A DNA stretch of 47,653 nucleotides from Corynebacterium sp. CNJ-954 (GCF_001942345.1 NZ_MKKI01000008.1:1-47653); one strand, 5' to 3'. Shown: positions 8,237 to 18,498, numbered from the stretch's first letter. Numbers and translations are program-made. The notes: generated from the sequence alone by a model not told the origin.

Positions 8237-8242
8237 ATCCTA
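8237..8242 (-). promoter_or_regulatory. -10 box (TAGGAT) of pmt
   Basis: On the complementary strand TAGGAT ends eight bases before the GTG start, consistent with a leaderless mRNA. Confidence 0.5.
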
Positions 8243-8285
8243 TACGTCTCCGGTGGGGTCGAGGGGTCCCGAGTCCCCCGGCGGG

Positions 8286-8291
8286 TAGAGT
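8286..8291 (+). promoter_or_regulatory. -10 box (TAGAGT) of rsmI
   Basis: TAGAGT lies nine bases before the ATG at 8301; no Shine-Dalgarno sequence is seen. Confidence 0.45.
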
Positions 8292-8300
8292 CTGGTGACC

Positions 8301-9218
8301 ATGCAGGACAACACCCCGGAGCGTCCCGAATCCGATACGGTCACACGCGCGCTGGAGCGCGCGCGAGCCGACCGTCCTCTCCCCGGGGGTGGAGTGATTC
8401 TCGCGGCGACGCCGCTGGGTGATCCGCTGGATGCTTCGATCCGCCTCATCGACGCCCTGGGCAGTGCGGATGTCGTGGCAGCCGAGGACACACGCCGGAC
8501 GCGTGCGCTGGCGGATGCGCTCGGGGTCGAGATCACCGGGAAGATCGTCTCCAATTTCGACCACAATGAGTCCGATCGTGCCGCGGGCCTGGTGGCACGG
8601 GCAGCGGCGGGGGCGCGGGTGCTGGTGGTGACGGATGCGGGGATGCCCGCCGTCTCCGACCCCGGCTTCCCCCTTGTCCAGGCGGCACAGCATGCGGGGG
8701 TACCGGTGACGTGCCTGCCGGGCCCGTCGGCGGTTCCCACAGCTCTGGCACTCTCCGGGGTCGGGGTGGGCCACTTCGCCTTCGACGGCTTCGCCCCGCG
8801 GAAGGACGGGGCGCGGCGTCAGTGGTTGGAATCGGTCCGTGACTCGACCCGTGCGGTGAGTTTCTTCGAGTCTCCGCACCGGCTCGCGGCAACTCTCTCC
8901 ACCGCCGCCGAGGTCTGCGGGGCAGACCGTGAGGCGGCGGTGTGCCGGGAGCTGACCAAGAAATTCGAGGAGGTGGTCCGTGGACCACTGGGTGAGTTGG
9001 CGACGTGGGCGGCGAACGGCGTGCGTGGCGAGATCACCGTGGTGATCTCAGCGTCCTCGGGGCCGGAGGTACGGAGTCCTGAGGAGCTCGTCGGAGAGGT
9101 AGAGGAGAAAGTCGAGCAGGGGCTGAGGTTGAAGGACGCCACCCGTGAGGTTTCTGCTGTTCACGGTGTCTCCCGCCGGGAGCTCTACGAGGCGGTCCTC
9201 GCTGCCCGGCAGGGCTGA
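8301..9218 (+). CDS. rsmI: 16S rRNA (cytidine(1402)-2'-O)-methyltransferase RsmI
   Basis: A tetrapyrrole-methylase-fold SAM-dependent enzyme that methylates the ribose of C1402 in 16S rRNA. Conserved motifs are GVILAATPLGDPLDASIRLI, VVAAEDTRRTRALADAL, NFDHNESDRA, VLVVTDAGMPAVSDPGFPLV, CLPGPSAVPTALALSG, FDGFAPRKDGARRQWLE, FFESPHRLAATL, CRELTKKFEEVVRGPLGEL and EITVVISA. About 305 aa from the ATG at 8301; a GTG two codons earlier (8295) is also possible. The C-terminal RLKDATREVSAVHGVSRREL is the usual small helical tail. It lies divergent from pmt. Confidence 0.95.
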   Translation: MQDNTPERPESDTVTRALERARADRPLPGGGVILAATPLGDPLDASIRLIDALGSADVVAAEDTRRTRALADALGVEITGKIVSNFDHNESDRAAGLVARAAAGARVLVVTDAGMPAVSDPGFPLVQAAQHAGVPVTCLPGPSAVPTALALSGVGVGHFAFDGFAPRKDGARRQWLESVRDSTRAVSFFESPHRLAATLSTAAEVCGADREAAVCRELTKKFEEVVRGPLGELATWAANGVRGEITVVISASSGPEVRSPEELVGEVEEKVEQGLRLKDATREVSAVHGVSRRELYEAVLAARQG

Positions 9219-9292
9219 CCGGTAGGGTTTCCGGTGTTCAGGTGGAAGGGGGGCTCGGCTCCGTACGCGGGGAGTATGGCAGAGTAGTCTGC

Positions 9293-11073
9293 ATGTCCGT
9301 TTCAGAAGAGAACCCGCAATCTGACGATATCGGCCCGCCGGGCACCGACGCCGCCGGTGCTCCTTTCACGGATCCCGGCCTCAACCTGGAGAAGATCTCC
9401 CCGGTCGCGACCGAGGACATGCTGCCGCCGCCGGCCGAGGACGAGAACGCGAAGGTCGACAAGGCGTGGTGTTTTTCGCTGCGCTGATCGTCCTCGCCGT
9501 CGTCGCCTGGGGACTGATCTCCCCGGACAACTTCTCGACCTTCGCCGACAACGCCCTGGACTTTGTCGTGACTGACTTCGGTTGGGTCTACGTCATCGCG
9601 GGCTCGGTGTTCGTGTTCTTCATCCTGTGGGTGGCCTTGAGCAAGTTCGGCAACGTCCGGCTCGGACAGGACAATGAGCGACCCGAATTCAACGCGGCCA
9701 GCTGGATCGCCATGCTCTTCGCCGCCGGCATGGGCATCGGCCTGATGTTCTACGGTGTCGCAGAACCGATGAACTTCTACCGCAACGGTGTGCCCGGTGA
9801 GGCGTCGGAGAGTAACCCGGTCGCGTTCTCGACGACGTTGTTCCACTGGACGCTGCACCCGTGGGCGATTTACGCGATCGTCGGTCTCGCCATCGCCTAC
9901 GGTACCTTCCGGCTGGGGCGTAAACAGCTGCTGAGCTCCGCTTTCATCCCCTTGATCGGCGTGCGTCGCGCCGAGGGGTGGCTGGGCAAGCTGATTGACG
10001 TCCTGTCGATCTTCGCCACGGTGTTCGGTACGGCGGCCTCCCTCGGCCTGGGCGCCCTGCAGATCGCGTCGGGGCTCAACGCCACCGATCTGGTCCACGA
10101 CCCGGGTACCGGGTGGCTGCTGCTGATCATCGGTGTGCTGGGGGTCTGCTACCTCATCTCGGCATTCTCCGGTGTGAGCAAGGGAATCCAGTACCTGTCG
10201 AACTTCAACATGGTGCTCGCCGCCATTCTGGCGTTCTTCGTGTTGATCGTCGGCCCGACCGTCGTCATCGCGAACACTGTGCCGACCGCCTTCGGCAACT
10301 ACCTCCAGGAGTTCTTCGGCATGGCTGCCCGTACGGCGGACTCCGCGCCGGGTATGGACGAGTGGCTCGCCAGCAACACCCTGTTCTACTGGGCGTGGTG
10401 GATCTCCTGGTCGCCCTTCGTGGGTACCTTCATCGCCCGGATCTCCCGTGGACGTACCGTCCGTGAGTTCATTCTCGTGGTGATGCTGGTCCCGACCGCG
10501 GTGTCCGTGGTCTGGTTCGCGATCTTCGGCGGTAGCGCGATTCACCAGGAGTCCGAAGGCTCGGAGATCTACGGCGACGGCACCGCTGAGAACATGTTGT
10601 TCAACCTTCTGCATGATCTGCCTCTGGGCACCATCTCATCCATGGTGGCGATGGTGCTGCTGGCGACGTTCTTCATCACCTCGGCGGACTCCGCCTCGAC
10701 GGTGATGGGCACCATGAGCCAGAACGGCAAGCTCGTCGCCGACCGGAAGATCACGGTGCTGTGGGGACTGCTCACCGCCCTGATCGCCGTGGTGCTCCTG
10801 CTGTCGGGTGGCGACGACGCACTCAACAGCCTGCAGACGGTGACGATTATCGCAGCCAGCCCGTTCGTGATTCTCATTCTGTTCCTGTGCCTCGCCATTT
10901 ACCGGGGGTTGTCGCAGGACCCGATGTTCCTCGACGAGAAGCAGAAGCGTGCCTTCGCGCTCCGTCTCGGCCGTGAGCGCCGACACCAGGAGACTGCGGA
11001 AGCCCGCGCGGCGCGGGAACGCCGCCGGGGCAAGCGTGGTGCCGCCGCCGACAAGGCGGACGCCAGGAAGTAG
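9293..11073 (+). CDS. BCCT-family osmolyte (betaine/ectoine-type) transporter, frameshift near 9466-9472
   Basis: The body (from 9466) is a Na+-coupled BCCT carrier with 12 predicted membrane helices. It shows the glycine-rich TM3 motif [19 protein letters not shown] and the tryptophan box [20 protein letters not shown] in TM8. The C-terminal tail ([20 protein letters not shown] onward) is highly basic, like the osmosensory tail of C. glutamicum BetP. The ATG at 9293 opens a 58-residue acidic N-terminus ([19 protein letters not shown]) that resembles the BetP N-domain, but it runs into a stop at 9487 in a different frame. One extra base at the TGGTGTTTTT stretch would fuse the two parts to about 593 aa, the usual BetP size. 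Either a real frameshift, a sequencing error, or a shortened protein starting at the GTG at 9466. Confidence 0.8.
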
Positions 11074-11096
11074 TACCGCCTGTCCATGAGACTGCT

Positions 11097-11129
11097 GCGC
11101 GCACCAGGGAACCAACCCCTGGTGCGCGC
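11097..11129 (+). terminator. Stem-loop terminator after the BCCT gene
   Basis: Perfect 13-bp stem (GCGCGCACCAGGG at 11097-11109, complement at 11117-11129) with a 7-nt loop, followed by only a short T-containing stretch (TTCGTCT). It lies 24 bp after the stop codon, between this gene and metG. Confidence 0.75.
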
Positions 11130-11147
11130 TTCGTCTGTGCGATGGCT

Positions 11148-11153
11148 TAGTCT
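11148..11153 (+). promoter_or_regulatory. -10 box (TAGTCT) of metG
   Basis: TAGTCT ends six bases before the ATG at 11160, indicating a leaderless transcript. Confidence 0.5.
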
Positions 11154-11159
11154 GGTCGC

Positions 11160-12989
11160 ATGTCGAAACACGTGCTCACCGCCGTTGCCTGGCCCTACGC
11201 AAACGGACCCCGTCACATCGGGCATGTCGCCGGATTCGGCGTCCCCTCGGATGTCTTCGCACGGTTCCAGCGAATGTCGGGGAACAAGGTGCTGATGGTC
11301 TCCGGGACCGACGAGCACGGTACACCGCTGCTCGTGCAGGCGGAGAAGGAGGGCGTCGGCGTCCAGGAACTCGCGGACCGGTACAACCGTGTCATCGTCG
11401 AGGACCTCGCCGGTCTCGGTCTGTCCTACGACCTGTTCACCCGGACCACGACACGGAACCACTACGCCGTGGTCCAGGAGCTCTTCCGTGGACTCAACGA
11501 CAACGGTTACATGGTGCGTCAGACGACCACCGGCGCCATCAGCCCGTCGACAGGCCGTACCCTGCCGGACCGGTTCATCGAGGGCACCTGTCCGCTGTGC
11601 GGCGCCACCGACGCCCGCGGCGACCAGTGCGACAACTGCGGTAACCAGCTCGACCCCGCAGACCTGATCGACCCCCGCTCGAAGATCAACGGCGAGACCC
11701 CCGACTTCGTGGAGACCGAGCACTTCATGCTCGACCTCCCGGCGGTGGCGGATGCCCTGGAGTCCTGGTTGACGACCCGCGACGGGTGGCGCCCCAATGT
11801 GCTGAAGTTCTCGCTCAACCTGCTCAAGGACATGCGTCCGCGGGCGATGAGCCGCGACATTGACTGGGGTGTCCCGGTCCCGATCGAGGGATGGCAGGAC
11901 AACAACGCCAAGAAGCTCTACGTCTGGTTCGACGCGGTCGTCGGCTACCTGTCCGCCTCGATCGAGTGGGCCTGGCGGTCCGGGAAGCCGGAGGCCTGGC
12001 GTGACTGGTGGTCTGATCCGGAGGCCCTGTCCTACTACTTCATGGGCAAGGACAACATCACCTTCCACTCCCAGATCTGGCCGGGGGAGCTGCTCGGCTA
12101 CGCCGGGCGCGGCGACCACGGCGGCGAGGCAGGGGAGTTCGGTGAACTGAACCTCCCGACCGAGGTCGTCTCGTCGGAGTTCCTGACGATGTCCGGGTCG
12201 AAGTTCTCCTCGTCAAAGGGCGTGGTCATCTACGTCCGTGACTTCCTGCAGGAGTTCGGTTCGGACGCGCTGCGGTACTTCATCGCCGTCGCCGGACCGG
12301 AGAACATGGACACCGACTTCACCTGGGACGAGTTCGTGCGACGGATCAACACCGAACTCGCGAACGGCTGGGGCAACCTGGTCAACCGCACGGTGTCGAT
12401 GGCGCACAAGAACTTCGGTGAGATCCCGGCCGCCGGTGAACTCACCACGGAGGACACCGACCTGCTTGAGGACGCCGCCGCCGCGTTCGACACCGTCGCG
12501 GAGTGCCTGGAGCATTCCCGGTTTAAGGCGGGGATCGCCGAGGCGATGCGTATCGTCGACCGTGGTAACCAGTACATCGCGGCCCAGGAACCGTGGAAGC
12601 TGGCGAAGGACGAGTCCCGGCGGGAGCGGCTCGCGACGGTCCTGCACACCGCGCTGCAGGTAGTGTCGGACGCCAACACACTGCTCACCCCGTACCTGCC
12701 GTTCTCCGCCCAGCAGGTCTTCGAGACCCTCGGCGGCACCGGCGTGTGGGCGGCGCAGCCGCAGGTCGTCGAGGTCACCGACGATTCGCCGCGGACGCCG
12801 GTCGGCGTCGGTCTGCCGGCTGAAGGTCGCAGCTACCCGGTCATCATGGGTGACTACGACGATCAGCAGGCGCACTGGGGCCGGACCACGCTGACGCCGG
12901 GAACCCCGCTGGCGAAACCGTCTCCGCTGTTCACGAAGCTGGACCCCGAACTGGCCGAGACCGGCCCGTCCTGGGCCGCGGTGGAGTAG
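11160..12989 (+). CDS. metG: Methionyl-tRNA synthetase
   Basis: Class I synthetase that charges tRNA-Met. Motifs in order: [20 protein letters not shown] (HIGH signature is HIGH in PRHIGH), [20 protein letters not shown], the zinc knuckle [18 protein letters not shown] (residues about 144-161), [30 protein letters not shown] and the KMSKS variant [11 protein letters not shown] (about 350). The helical anticodon-binding domain ends at residue 609 without the C-terminal dimerisation domain found in E. coli MetG, which is normal for actinobacteria. A -10 box six bases upstream supports the ATG at 11160. Confidence 0.97.
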   Translation: MSKHVLTAVAWPYANGPRHIGHVAGFGVPSDVFARFQRMSGNKVLMVSGTDEHGTPLLVQAEKEGVGVQELADRYNRVIVEDLAGLGLSYDLFTRTTTRNHYAVVQELFRGLNDNGYMVRQTTTGAISPSTGRTLPDRFIEGTCPLCGATDARGDQCDNCGNQLDPADLIDPRSKINGETPDFVETEHFMLDLPAVADALESWLTTRDGWRPNVLKFSLNLLKDMRPRAMSRDIDWGVPVPIEGWQDNNAKKLYVWFDAVVGYLSASIEWAWRSGKPEAWRDWWSDPEALSYYFMGKDNITFHSQIWPGELLGYAGRGDHGGEAGEFGELNLPTEVVSSEFLTMSGSKFSSSKGVVIYVRDFLQEFGSDALRYFIAVAGPENMDTDFTWDEFVRRINTELANGWGNLVNRTVSMAHKNFGEIPAAGELTTEDTDLLEDAAAAFDTVAECLEHSRFKAGIAEAMRIVDRGNQYIAAQEPWKLAKDESRRERLATVLHTALQVVSDANTLLTPYLPFSAQQVFETLGGTGVWAAQPQVVEVTDDSPRTPVGVGLPAEGRSYPVIMGDYDDQQAHWGRTTLTPGTPLAKPSPLFTKLDPELAETGPSWAAVE

Positions 12990-13114
12990 AGCGTCCCAAT
13001 AGGGCCCGGTGGTCGTGCCGGAGTGACGACGACCCGCACCACTGACCCACCACCGGCGAGACCTACACTGCCCTGGCGGCCCGCTACGCCTCGGCGGTCA
13101 ACACCGCCGACGAG

Positions 13115-13339
13115 GTGCTGTGCATCCTCGCCCCACTGATCATGGCCGACACCGAGGCCCGGGAGGCTGCGGCGGTGTCCCTGACCCGCAGCGGGGCCCG
13201 GTTGACCCTGGACTGCGGTAGCCGGCACACCGCGGAGGCACTCTGGTCGGCGATCAGTGTCGCCGCTCTGGAGGCGCGCAGGGAGATCGTGCAGGACGAC
13301 CGGGAGGGCCCGTCGTCACCGGTGAGAGACCCCGCCTGA
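13115..13339 (+). CDS. Hypothetical protein or gene remnant
   Basis: A 74-aa frame (ILAPLIMADTEAREAAAVSL, then ARLTLDCGSRHTAEALWSAI) with the GC third-position pattern of the surrounding genes. The frame is open upstream to 13046, but no ATG, GTG or TTG occurs before 13115, and the earlier part (TYTALAARYASAVNTADEV) reads like coding sequence. It may be the 3' part of a decayed gene or a small gene with an unusual start. A TACACT hexamer at 13064-13069 could be a -10 box. No domain is recognised. It sits between metG and the TPP riboswitch. Confidence 0.35.
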   Translation: MLCILAPLIMADTEAREAAAVSLTRSGARLTLDCGSRHTAEALWSAISVAALEARREIVQDDREGPSSPVRDPA

Positions 13340-13409
13340 CGCCGCGCGCTGCAGGTGTGGTCCTCGTCGCCGCACGTTCTGCTAGCGTGGCGGCGCGCAC
13401 CTGCGCGCT

Positions 13410-13485
13410 TCACCGACACGGGGTGCCCGGACCCGGGCTGAGATCCATACCCGTTGAACCTGATCGAGGTCACACTCGCGGAGGA
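13410..13485 (+). promoter_or_regulatory. TPP riboswitch (THI element) of tenA
   Basis: Contains the conserved parts of the thiamine pyrophosphate aptamer in order: ACACGGGGTGCCCGG, GGGCTGAGATCC, ATACCCGTTGAACCTGATC, followed by the GAGGTCACACTCGCGGAGGA closing arm. The aptamer runs directly into the GGAGGA ribosome site ahead of the tenA ATG at 13492, suggesting that TPP binding blocks translation initiation. Confidence 0.93.
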
Positions 13486-13491
13486 ATCGTC

Positions 13492-14175
13492 ATGACCGAC
13501 CACGCACGTTTCACCGACCGGCTCCAGCGGGAGCATGCCGACACCTGGGAAGCTGCGGTGAACCACCGCTTCGTCCGGGGCCTCTTCGCAGGAACACTGC
13601 CGGACGAGGAGATGGCGGCGTACCTCGTCCAGGACTACCGTTTCGTCGACGGGTTCATGGCGCTGGTCGGTGCCGCGATCGCCACCGCCGACAACTTCGC
13701 CTCCCGTCACCGCCTGGCGGAGTTCATCGGCGAGATCGCCGGGGACGAGAACACCTACTTCGTCGAGGCGATGGAGGATCTCGGTGCCGGGGAGCGCGAC
13801 AGCATCCCCGACCGGGAATCCACCGCCGGGTTCAAGAGGATCTTCACCGAGGCGGCGGAGACCAGGAATTATGCGGCGATCGTCTCTGTCCTGGTGGTCT
13901 GCGAATGGCTGTACCTGGACTGGGCGACCCGCGATGCGAACCGTGCGGAGGCGCCGGTCGGTTTCGGCGGATACCCGGAGCGGTACGTCCATGCGGAATG
14001 GGTGCGCCTGCATGACTACCCGGCGTTCCACGAGCTTGTCGCCTTCCTCCGTGACGAGGTGGACCGGGCGGCGGGGTTGTCTCCGGAGAATGAGGCGTTG
14101 TCCCGCGAGTACTTCCGGCGGACCGTGGATCTCGAACTCGCGTTCTTCGACGAGTCGCTGCCGCTGCACTCCTGA
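13492..14175 (+). CDS. tenA: TenA-family thiaminase II / aminopyrimidine aminohydrolase
   Basis: TenA hydrolyses degraded thiamine products (formylaminopyrimidine or aminopyrimidine) so that the pyrimidine can be reused for thiamine synthesis. The 227-aa all-helical protein has FVRGLFAGTLPDEEMAAYLV, QDYRFVDGFMALVGAAIATA, FIGEIAGDENTYFVEAMED, AAIVSVLVVCEWLYLDWATR (with the conserved Cys and Glu region typical of TenA) and a C-terminal Glu-containing helix RTVDLELAFFDESL. The TPP riboswitch immediately upstream links it to thiamine status. ATG at 13492 follows GGAGGA. Confidence 0.93.
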   Translation: MTDHARFTDRLQREHADTWEAAVNHRFVRGLFAGTLPDEEMAAYLVQDYRFVDGFMALVGAAIATADNFASRHRLAEFIGEIAGDENTYFVEAMEDLGAGERDSIPDRESTAGFKRIFTEAAETRNYAAIVSVLVVCEWLYLDWATRDANRAEAPVGFGGYPERYVHAEWVRLHDYPAFHELVAFLRDEVDRAAGLSPENEALSREYFRRTVDLELAFFDESLPLHS

Positions 14176-14200
14176 GGGCGTTCCCCGGCCCGACGCCAGC

Positions 14201-14206
14201 TAGCCT
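14201..14206 (+). promoter_or_regulatory. -10 box (TAGCCT) of tatD
   Basis: TAGCCT ends seven bases before the ATG at 14214; leaderless-type spacing. Confidence 0.5.
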
Positions 14207-14213
14207 GGGGACC

Positions 14214-15056
14214 ATGTCACGGAAGAAACCACGTCCCACACCTGTGCCTCCCGAGCCGCTGGCGGAGGTCTTCGACGCACACACTCATCTGGCCTCCTGC
14301 GGGGCCACCGACGCAGAGTCCGTGCGGGCTGCCATGGACCGCGCTGCTGCAGCCGGTGTGAGCGGCGTGTGCACCGTAGGCGACGGAATCGACGAGGCGG
14401 AGCTGGCGCTGCAGGCGGCCCATGCCGATGATCGGATCGTCGCGGCGTGTGCCGTGCACCCGACCAAGGCGCATGAGCTCACTGACGACGTGAGGACGCG
14501 TCTGCGTGCGCTCGTCGCCGACGACCGGTGCGTCGCTGTCGGGGAGACGGGGTTGGACACCTACTGGATCAGGCACGATCCGGAGGGCACTGCGCCGCTG
14601 GACGTCCAGGAGGAGGCGTTGCGCTGGCACATGAGCCTGGCTGCGGAGATCGGCAAACCGCTGATGATCCACAACAGGGAGGCCGACGAGGACCTCATGC
14701 GGGTACTCGCCGACGCCCCGGACGGGCTGACCGTGATGCTCCACTGTTTCTCGTCACCGTTGGAGGTCGCCCTCGAGGCGGTGGACCGGGGCTACTACCT
14801 CAGCTTCTGCGGCAACGTCACCTTCAAGCGCAATGAAGAACTGCGGCAGGCTGCTGCCTGTGTACCGGGGGACCGGATCCTCGTGGAGACGGATGCGCCG
14901 TACATGACTCCGGAGCCGTTCCGTGGCGCCCGCAATGAGCCGACGTTCGTCGGATACACCGCCCGGCTCCTCGCGGAGGTCCGAGGCGTCGACCCGGACG
15001 AGTTCGGTGTCTCGGTGTCGCAGAACGCCCGCCGACTCTACGGCCTGCCTGTGTGA
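14214..15056 (+). CDS. tatD: TatD-family metal-dependent hydrolase / DNase
   Basis: An amidohydrolase-superfamily TIM barrel of 280 aa. Metal ligands appear in order: FDAHTHL (HxH), VAVGETGLDTYW (Glu), LMIHNREADEDLM (His), MLHCFSS (His) and RILVETDAPYMTPEPFRG (Asp). TatD proteins are Mg-dependent 3'-5' exonucleases linked to DNA repair; the corynebacterial member commonly precedes rpf2, rsmA and ispE, as here. A -10 box seven bases before the ATG supports the start. Confidence 0.93.
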   Translation: MSRKKPRPTPVPPEPLAEVFDAHTHLASCGATDAESVRAAMDRAAAAGVSGVCTVGDGIDEAELALQAAHADDRIVAACAVHPTKAHELTDDVRTRLRALVADDRCVAVGETGLDTYWIRHDPEGTAPLDVQEEALRWHMSLAAEIGKPLMIHNREADEDLMRVLADAPDGLTVMLHCFSSPLEVALEAVDRGYYLSFCGNVTFKRNEELRQAAACVPGDRILVETDAPYMTPEPFRGARNEPTFVGYTARLLAEVRGVDPDEFGVSVSQNARRLYGLPV

Positions 15057-15114
15057 CGCGTGGGGGTTCAGTCTTCTTCTGTCACCTGCTGTTATCGGTA
15101 GCGACGGGACCGGG

Positions 15115-15130
15115 TGTGATCATCGCGACA
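15115..15130. promoter_or_regulatory. Possible GlxR (CRP-like) site upstream of rpf2
   Basis: TGTGATCATCGCGACA matches the TGTGA-N6-TCACA consensus of the cAMP-responsive regulator GlxR except in the right half (CGACA). rpf2 of C. glutamicum is a described GlxR target, which makes the site plausible. The region 15057-15262 holds no gene. Confidence 0.35.
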
Positions 15131-15262
15131 GAAACGGGGGCAGAATGCCGAATTTCTTGATCGTGACCCAATCGTTACCGTATCGTGATCAACGTTATGT
15201 CGGTTGTCCCGAACCGTCGTCCCTGACCGTCAGGAACGACGCCACCGGAGGTAGAAGAGCGC

Positions 15263-16414
15263 GTGTCCCCCAAGAAGAAGTCCACCCTGCATCGCATCAA
15301 CAGCACCAGCTCGGTCCCGCTGCGCGCGGCGACCGGCGGCATGCTGGCGGTGCTGGTTGTCGGCGGCACCGTCGTCGCCACCAACCACAAGGACGTCACC
15401 TTGGACGTCAACGGCGAGATCATGCAGGCCAGTGCGATGTCGGGCGACATCCGCAGCCTGCTCGAGGACAATGACGTCCAGGTCGACGACCGCGACATGA
15501 TCACCCCGGGGCTCGACGAGAAGGTGGAGAACGACGGCACCGTCACGGTGCGCTCGGCACGCCAGGTCGCTGTCACGGTCGACGGACAGCTCAAGGACGT
15601 CGACACCACGTCGCTGACCGTCGCCGACCTGCTGTCGGAGCTGGGCTACGAGGGCAACGACGCCTCCCTGTCCGAGGGCGTGGGGACGCAGATCCCCGTC
15701 GAGGGCATGGAACTGAACATCACCACCCCGCGTGACTTCACCCTCAACGACGGCAACCCCGGCGAAGAGCCCGCGCGTCTGTCGCTGGCCGCGGCCACCG
15801 TGGGTGAGGCACTGGAGCTGCGCGGCACCCCGCTGGGCAAGGACGACGTCGTCACTCCGCCCGCCGACACCCCGCTGACCCCCGGCACCCATATCGAGGT
15901 CCACCGCGTCAGCACCGACGAGACCACCGAGGAACGTCCGTTCGATCCGCCGGTGAAGGTCCAGGAGGACCCCGAGAAGCCTGAGGGCGAGGAGGAGGTC
16001 CTCGAGGAGGGGTCCGCCGGCCGCGAGAAGGTCACCTTCAAGATCACCAGGACCAACGGCGAAGAGACCGACCGTGAGGTCGTCGAGCGCACCGAGCTCG
16101 AGCCGGCCACGGAGCGTGTCGTGGTGCGCGGCACCAAGAAGGGCTCCAGCGCCGCAGCCGTCGCCGGGGGTTCGGTGTGGGATGAGCTGGTGCAGTGTGA
16201 GGCCACCGGCGACTGGTCGGCCAACACCGGCAACGGTTTCTCCGGTGGTCTGCAGTTCACCCCGTCCACCTGGGCGGCGTACGGCGGAACCGAGTACGCA
16301 CCCGAGGCACACATGGCGTCCCGCGAGGAGCAGATCTCCGTGGCGGAGAAGGTCCAGGCCGCACAGGGCTGGGGCGCATGGCCCGCCTGCACCTCGAAGA
16401 TGGGCCTGCGCTAG
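15263..16414 (+). CDS. rpf2: Resuscitation-promoting factor Rpf2
   Basis: A secreted or membrane-anchored muralytic enzyme of 383 aa. After a basic N-terminus ([20 protein letters not shown]) comes a membrane/signal segment ([15 protein letters not shown]), then three DUF348 ubiquitin-like repeats ([53 protein letters not shown] regions), a G5 domain (about residues 225-290, [20 protein letters not shown]), and the C-terminal Rpf transglycosylase-like domain ([34 protein letters not shown]). The catalytic Glu is in QCEATGDW. Rpf proteins cleave peptidoglycan and promote regrowth from dormancy. GTG at 15263 follows GGAGG. Confidence 0.95.
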   Translation: MSPKKKSTLHRINSTSSVPLRAATGGMLAVLVVGGTVVATNHKDVTLDVNGEIMQASAMSGDIRSLLEDNDVQVDDRDMITPGLDEKVENDGTVTVRSARQVAVTVDGQLKDVDTTSLTVADLLSELGYEGNDASLSEGVGTQIPVEGMELNITTPRDFTLNDGNPGEEPARLSLAAATVGEALELRGTPLGKDDVVTPPADTPLTPGTHIEVHRVSTDETTEERPFDPPVKVQEDPEKPEGEEEVLEEGSAGREKVTFKITRTNGEETDREVVERTELEPATERVVVRGTKKGSSAAAVAGGSVWDELVQCEATGDWSANTGNGFSGGLQFTPSTWAAYGGTEYAPEAHMASREEQISVAEKVQAAQGWGAWPACTSKMGLR

Positions 16415-16478
16415 AGAGCCGGTCGGGGGCCACGGCGCTGTCGACACGCTCCGGTTCGGGGGACCGGGTGCGGGCGAC

Positions 16479-16484
16479 TAGGCT
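16479..16484 (+). promoter_or_regulatory. -10 box (TAGGCT) of rsmA
   Basis: TAGGCT ends eight bases before the GTG start at 16493; leaderless-type spacing. Confidence 0.45.
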
Positions 16485-16492
16485 GGTGAACC

Positions 16493-17416
16493 GTGGAACT
16501 AGAGAACAGCCCCGGTGTCCGTCTGCTCGGCCCCGGCGAGATCCGGGAGTTGGCGGCGGAGCTTGACGTCACCCCGACGAAGCGGCTCGGCCAGAACTTC
16601 GTCATCGACCCCAACACGGTCCGCCGGATCGTCTCTGCGGCGGAGGTCGGCCCCGATGACCACGTCATCGAGGTGGGCCCCGGCCTGGGGTCGTTGACTC
16701 TGGCGTTGTTGGAGTCCGTCGGCCATGTCACCGCGGTGGAGGTTGACCCACGGTTGGCCGGACGGCTGGAACGCACCGTCTCCGAGCACGCCCCGGACCG
16801 GGTCGCTGACCTCACCGTGGTCACCGCGGATGCCTTGTCGGTGGGTGGGGAGGACCTCGGCGGACAGTCGGCTCCTACGGCACTGGTGGCGAATCTGCCG
16901 TACAACATCTCGGTGCCGGTCCTGCTGCATCTTCTGGAGGTCTTCCCCAGTATCCGGCGGGTGTTGGTGATGGTGCAGCTGGAGGTCGCCGACCGGCTCG
17001 CCGCCGCCCCGGGCAACCGGGTCTACGGCGTGCCCAGCGTGAAGGCGGGCTTCCACGGCCGGGTGCGCAAGGCCGGCACCATCGGCAAGAACGTGTTCTG
17101 GCCCGCGCCCAAGATCGACTCGGGTCTCGTCCGGATCGACCGCTGGGTCGATGAGGACCGTCCGTGGCAGCAGACGATCGACGAGGTGGGGGAGGACGCC
17201 CTGCGCCGGGAGGTCTTCGCCGTCACTGACGCCGCCTTCCTGCAACGGCGGAAGACGTTGCGCGCCGCCCTGTCCGGGTACTTCGGGTCAGGCCCTGCGG
17301 CGGAGAAGATCCTGACCGATGCGGGGATCGACCCACGGGAGCGCGGTGAGAAGCTTGGTACCGCGGCGTTCGTGGACCTGGCGGTGGCGTCCCTGCAGGC
17401 AGGAGAGCAGCCGTGA
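16493..17416 (+). CDS. rsmA: 16S rRNA (adenine(1518/1519)-N6) dimethyltransferase RsmA (KsgA)
   Basis: SAM-dependent dimethylation of two adenines in the 3' terminal hairpin of 16S rRNA. Motifs: [18 protein letters not shown], the SAM loop [41 protein letters not shown], catalytic [15 protein letters not shown] (NLPY), [12 protein letters not shown], and [14 protein letters not shown]. 307 aa, normal length. The GTG start follows a -10 box at 16479, suggesting leaderless translation. Its stop overlaps the ispE GTG by 4 bp (GTGA), so the two are translationally coupled. Confidence 0.96.
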   Translation: MELENSPGVRLLGPGEIRELAAELDVTPTKRLGQNFVIDPNTVRRIVSAAEVGPDDHVIEVGPGLGSLTLALLESVGHVTAVEVDPRLAGRLERTVSEHAPDRVADLTVVTADALSVGGEDLGGQSAPTALVANLPYNISVPVLLHLLEVFPSIRRVLVMVQLEVADRLAAAPGNRVYGVPSVKAGFHGRVRKAGTIGKNVFWPAPKIDSGLVRIDRWVDEDRPWQQTIDEVGEDALRREVFAVTDAAFLQRRKTLRAALSGYFGSGPAAEKILTDAGIDPRERGEKLGTAAFVDLAVASLQAGEQP

Positions 17417-18498
17417 CCGCCGCAGACAGTGCAGAGTTCTCGCTGCAGGGGCAGTCTGTCATGGCCACGGCACAGGGGAAGGTGAACCTGCACCTCTCCG
17501 TCGGGGATGTCCGTGATGACGGCTACCACGACCTGGTGACGGTGTTCCAGGCCCTCGACCTCACCGAGACCGTGACGCTGACGGTGGCCGACATCCACGA
17601 GGGCGTGCCCACCGAGATGGCGGATCTCATCGGTTCCTTCACTGTCACCGGTAGGGACGCCGCCAAGGTCCCCACCGGTGATCGCATGGTCGACAACCTC
17701 GCTGTCCGCGGTGTGTTGTCCGTGCTGGAGCACTACCGGGACGACCTGGCGGGCGTGCCCTCGGCGACGTTCCCCGTCCTGGACATCGTGGTGGACAAGG
17801 GCGTACCGGTCGCCGGCGGCATGGCAGGTGGATCGGCGGACGCCGCGGCGGCGATGGTCGCCACCCGTGAGATCCTGCATGGCGCGGGCGCCGTGGACGC
17901 CGGTTTCGACCGGGCACCGCGTCCCGACGATGACACGTTGGCGGTCCTTGCCGCGGAGCTCGGGGCCGACGTCCCGTTCTGCCTGACCGGGGGCACCGCA
18001 CTCGGTCAGGGCAGGGGTGACGTCCTGGTTCCGGTCCTGACCCGGGGCACCTACCACTGGGCACTGGCGATGGATCCGCGTGGACTGTCCACCGCCGATG
18101 TCTTCGGGCGCCTTGACGAACAGCGGGCCGCTGCCGCACGGGGTGAGCGCCCCGACCAGCGGGCCGGCGGTCCCGAAGACGCCCAACGTGCGATCCTCAC
18201 CGGCGACGTCGACGTGCTCGCCGCACACCTCGACGGTGCGGTCGTCAACGACCTGCAGGCACCGGCCATCAGTCTCAGCCCGGATCTGCGCCGTACCCTG
18301 GCGGCGGGCAAGGACGCCGGCGCGCTGGCATGCCTGGTGTCCGGGTCCGGTCCGACCGTGGCGATGCTCTGCCGTGACCGTGACCACGCGGTGGACGTCG
18401 CGACGGCGTTGTCCTCCGAAGGGGTCGGTGGCCGTGCCGTCCCCACCACCACCGCGGCGTCCTGCCGCCACGGTGCGCGTATCGTGTCCCCAGCCTGA
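17413..18498 (+). CDS. ispE: 4-diphosphocytidyl-2-C-methyl-D-erythritol kinase IspE
   Basis: GHMP-family kinase of the MEP pathway to isoprenoids (polyprenyl phosphate carriers, menaquinone). Signatures: [20 protein letters not shown] (substrate-binding N-terminus), the ATP loop [18 protein letters not shown] (P-x3-GMAGGSAD), [19 protein letters not shown], and [10 protein letters not shown] near the C-terminus. 361 aa from the GTG overlapping the rsmA stop; an ATG at 17461 ([12 protein letters not shown]) is a possible shorter start. An acidic/basic insertion near [19 protein letters not shown] accounts for the length above E. coli IspE. Confidence 0.95.
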   Translation: MTAADSAEFSLQGQSVMATAQGKVNLHLSVGDVRDDGYHDLVTVFQALDLTETVTLTVADIHEGVPTEMADLIGSFTVTGRDAAKVPTGDRMVDNLAVRGVLSVLEHYRDDLAGVPSATFPVLDIVVDKGVPVAGGMAGGSADAAAAMVATREILHGAGAVDAGFDRAPRPDDDTLAVLAAELGADVPFCLTGGTALGQGRGDVLVPVLTRGTYHWALAMDPRGLSTADVFGRLDEQRAAAARGERPDQRAGGPEDAQRAILTGDVDVLAAHLDGAVVNDLQAPAISLSPDLRRTLAAGKDAGALACLVSGSGPTVAMLCRDRDHAVDVATALSSEGVGGRAVPTTTAASCRHGARIVSPA

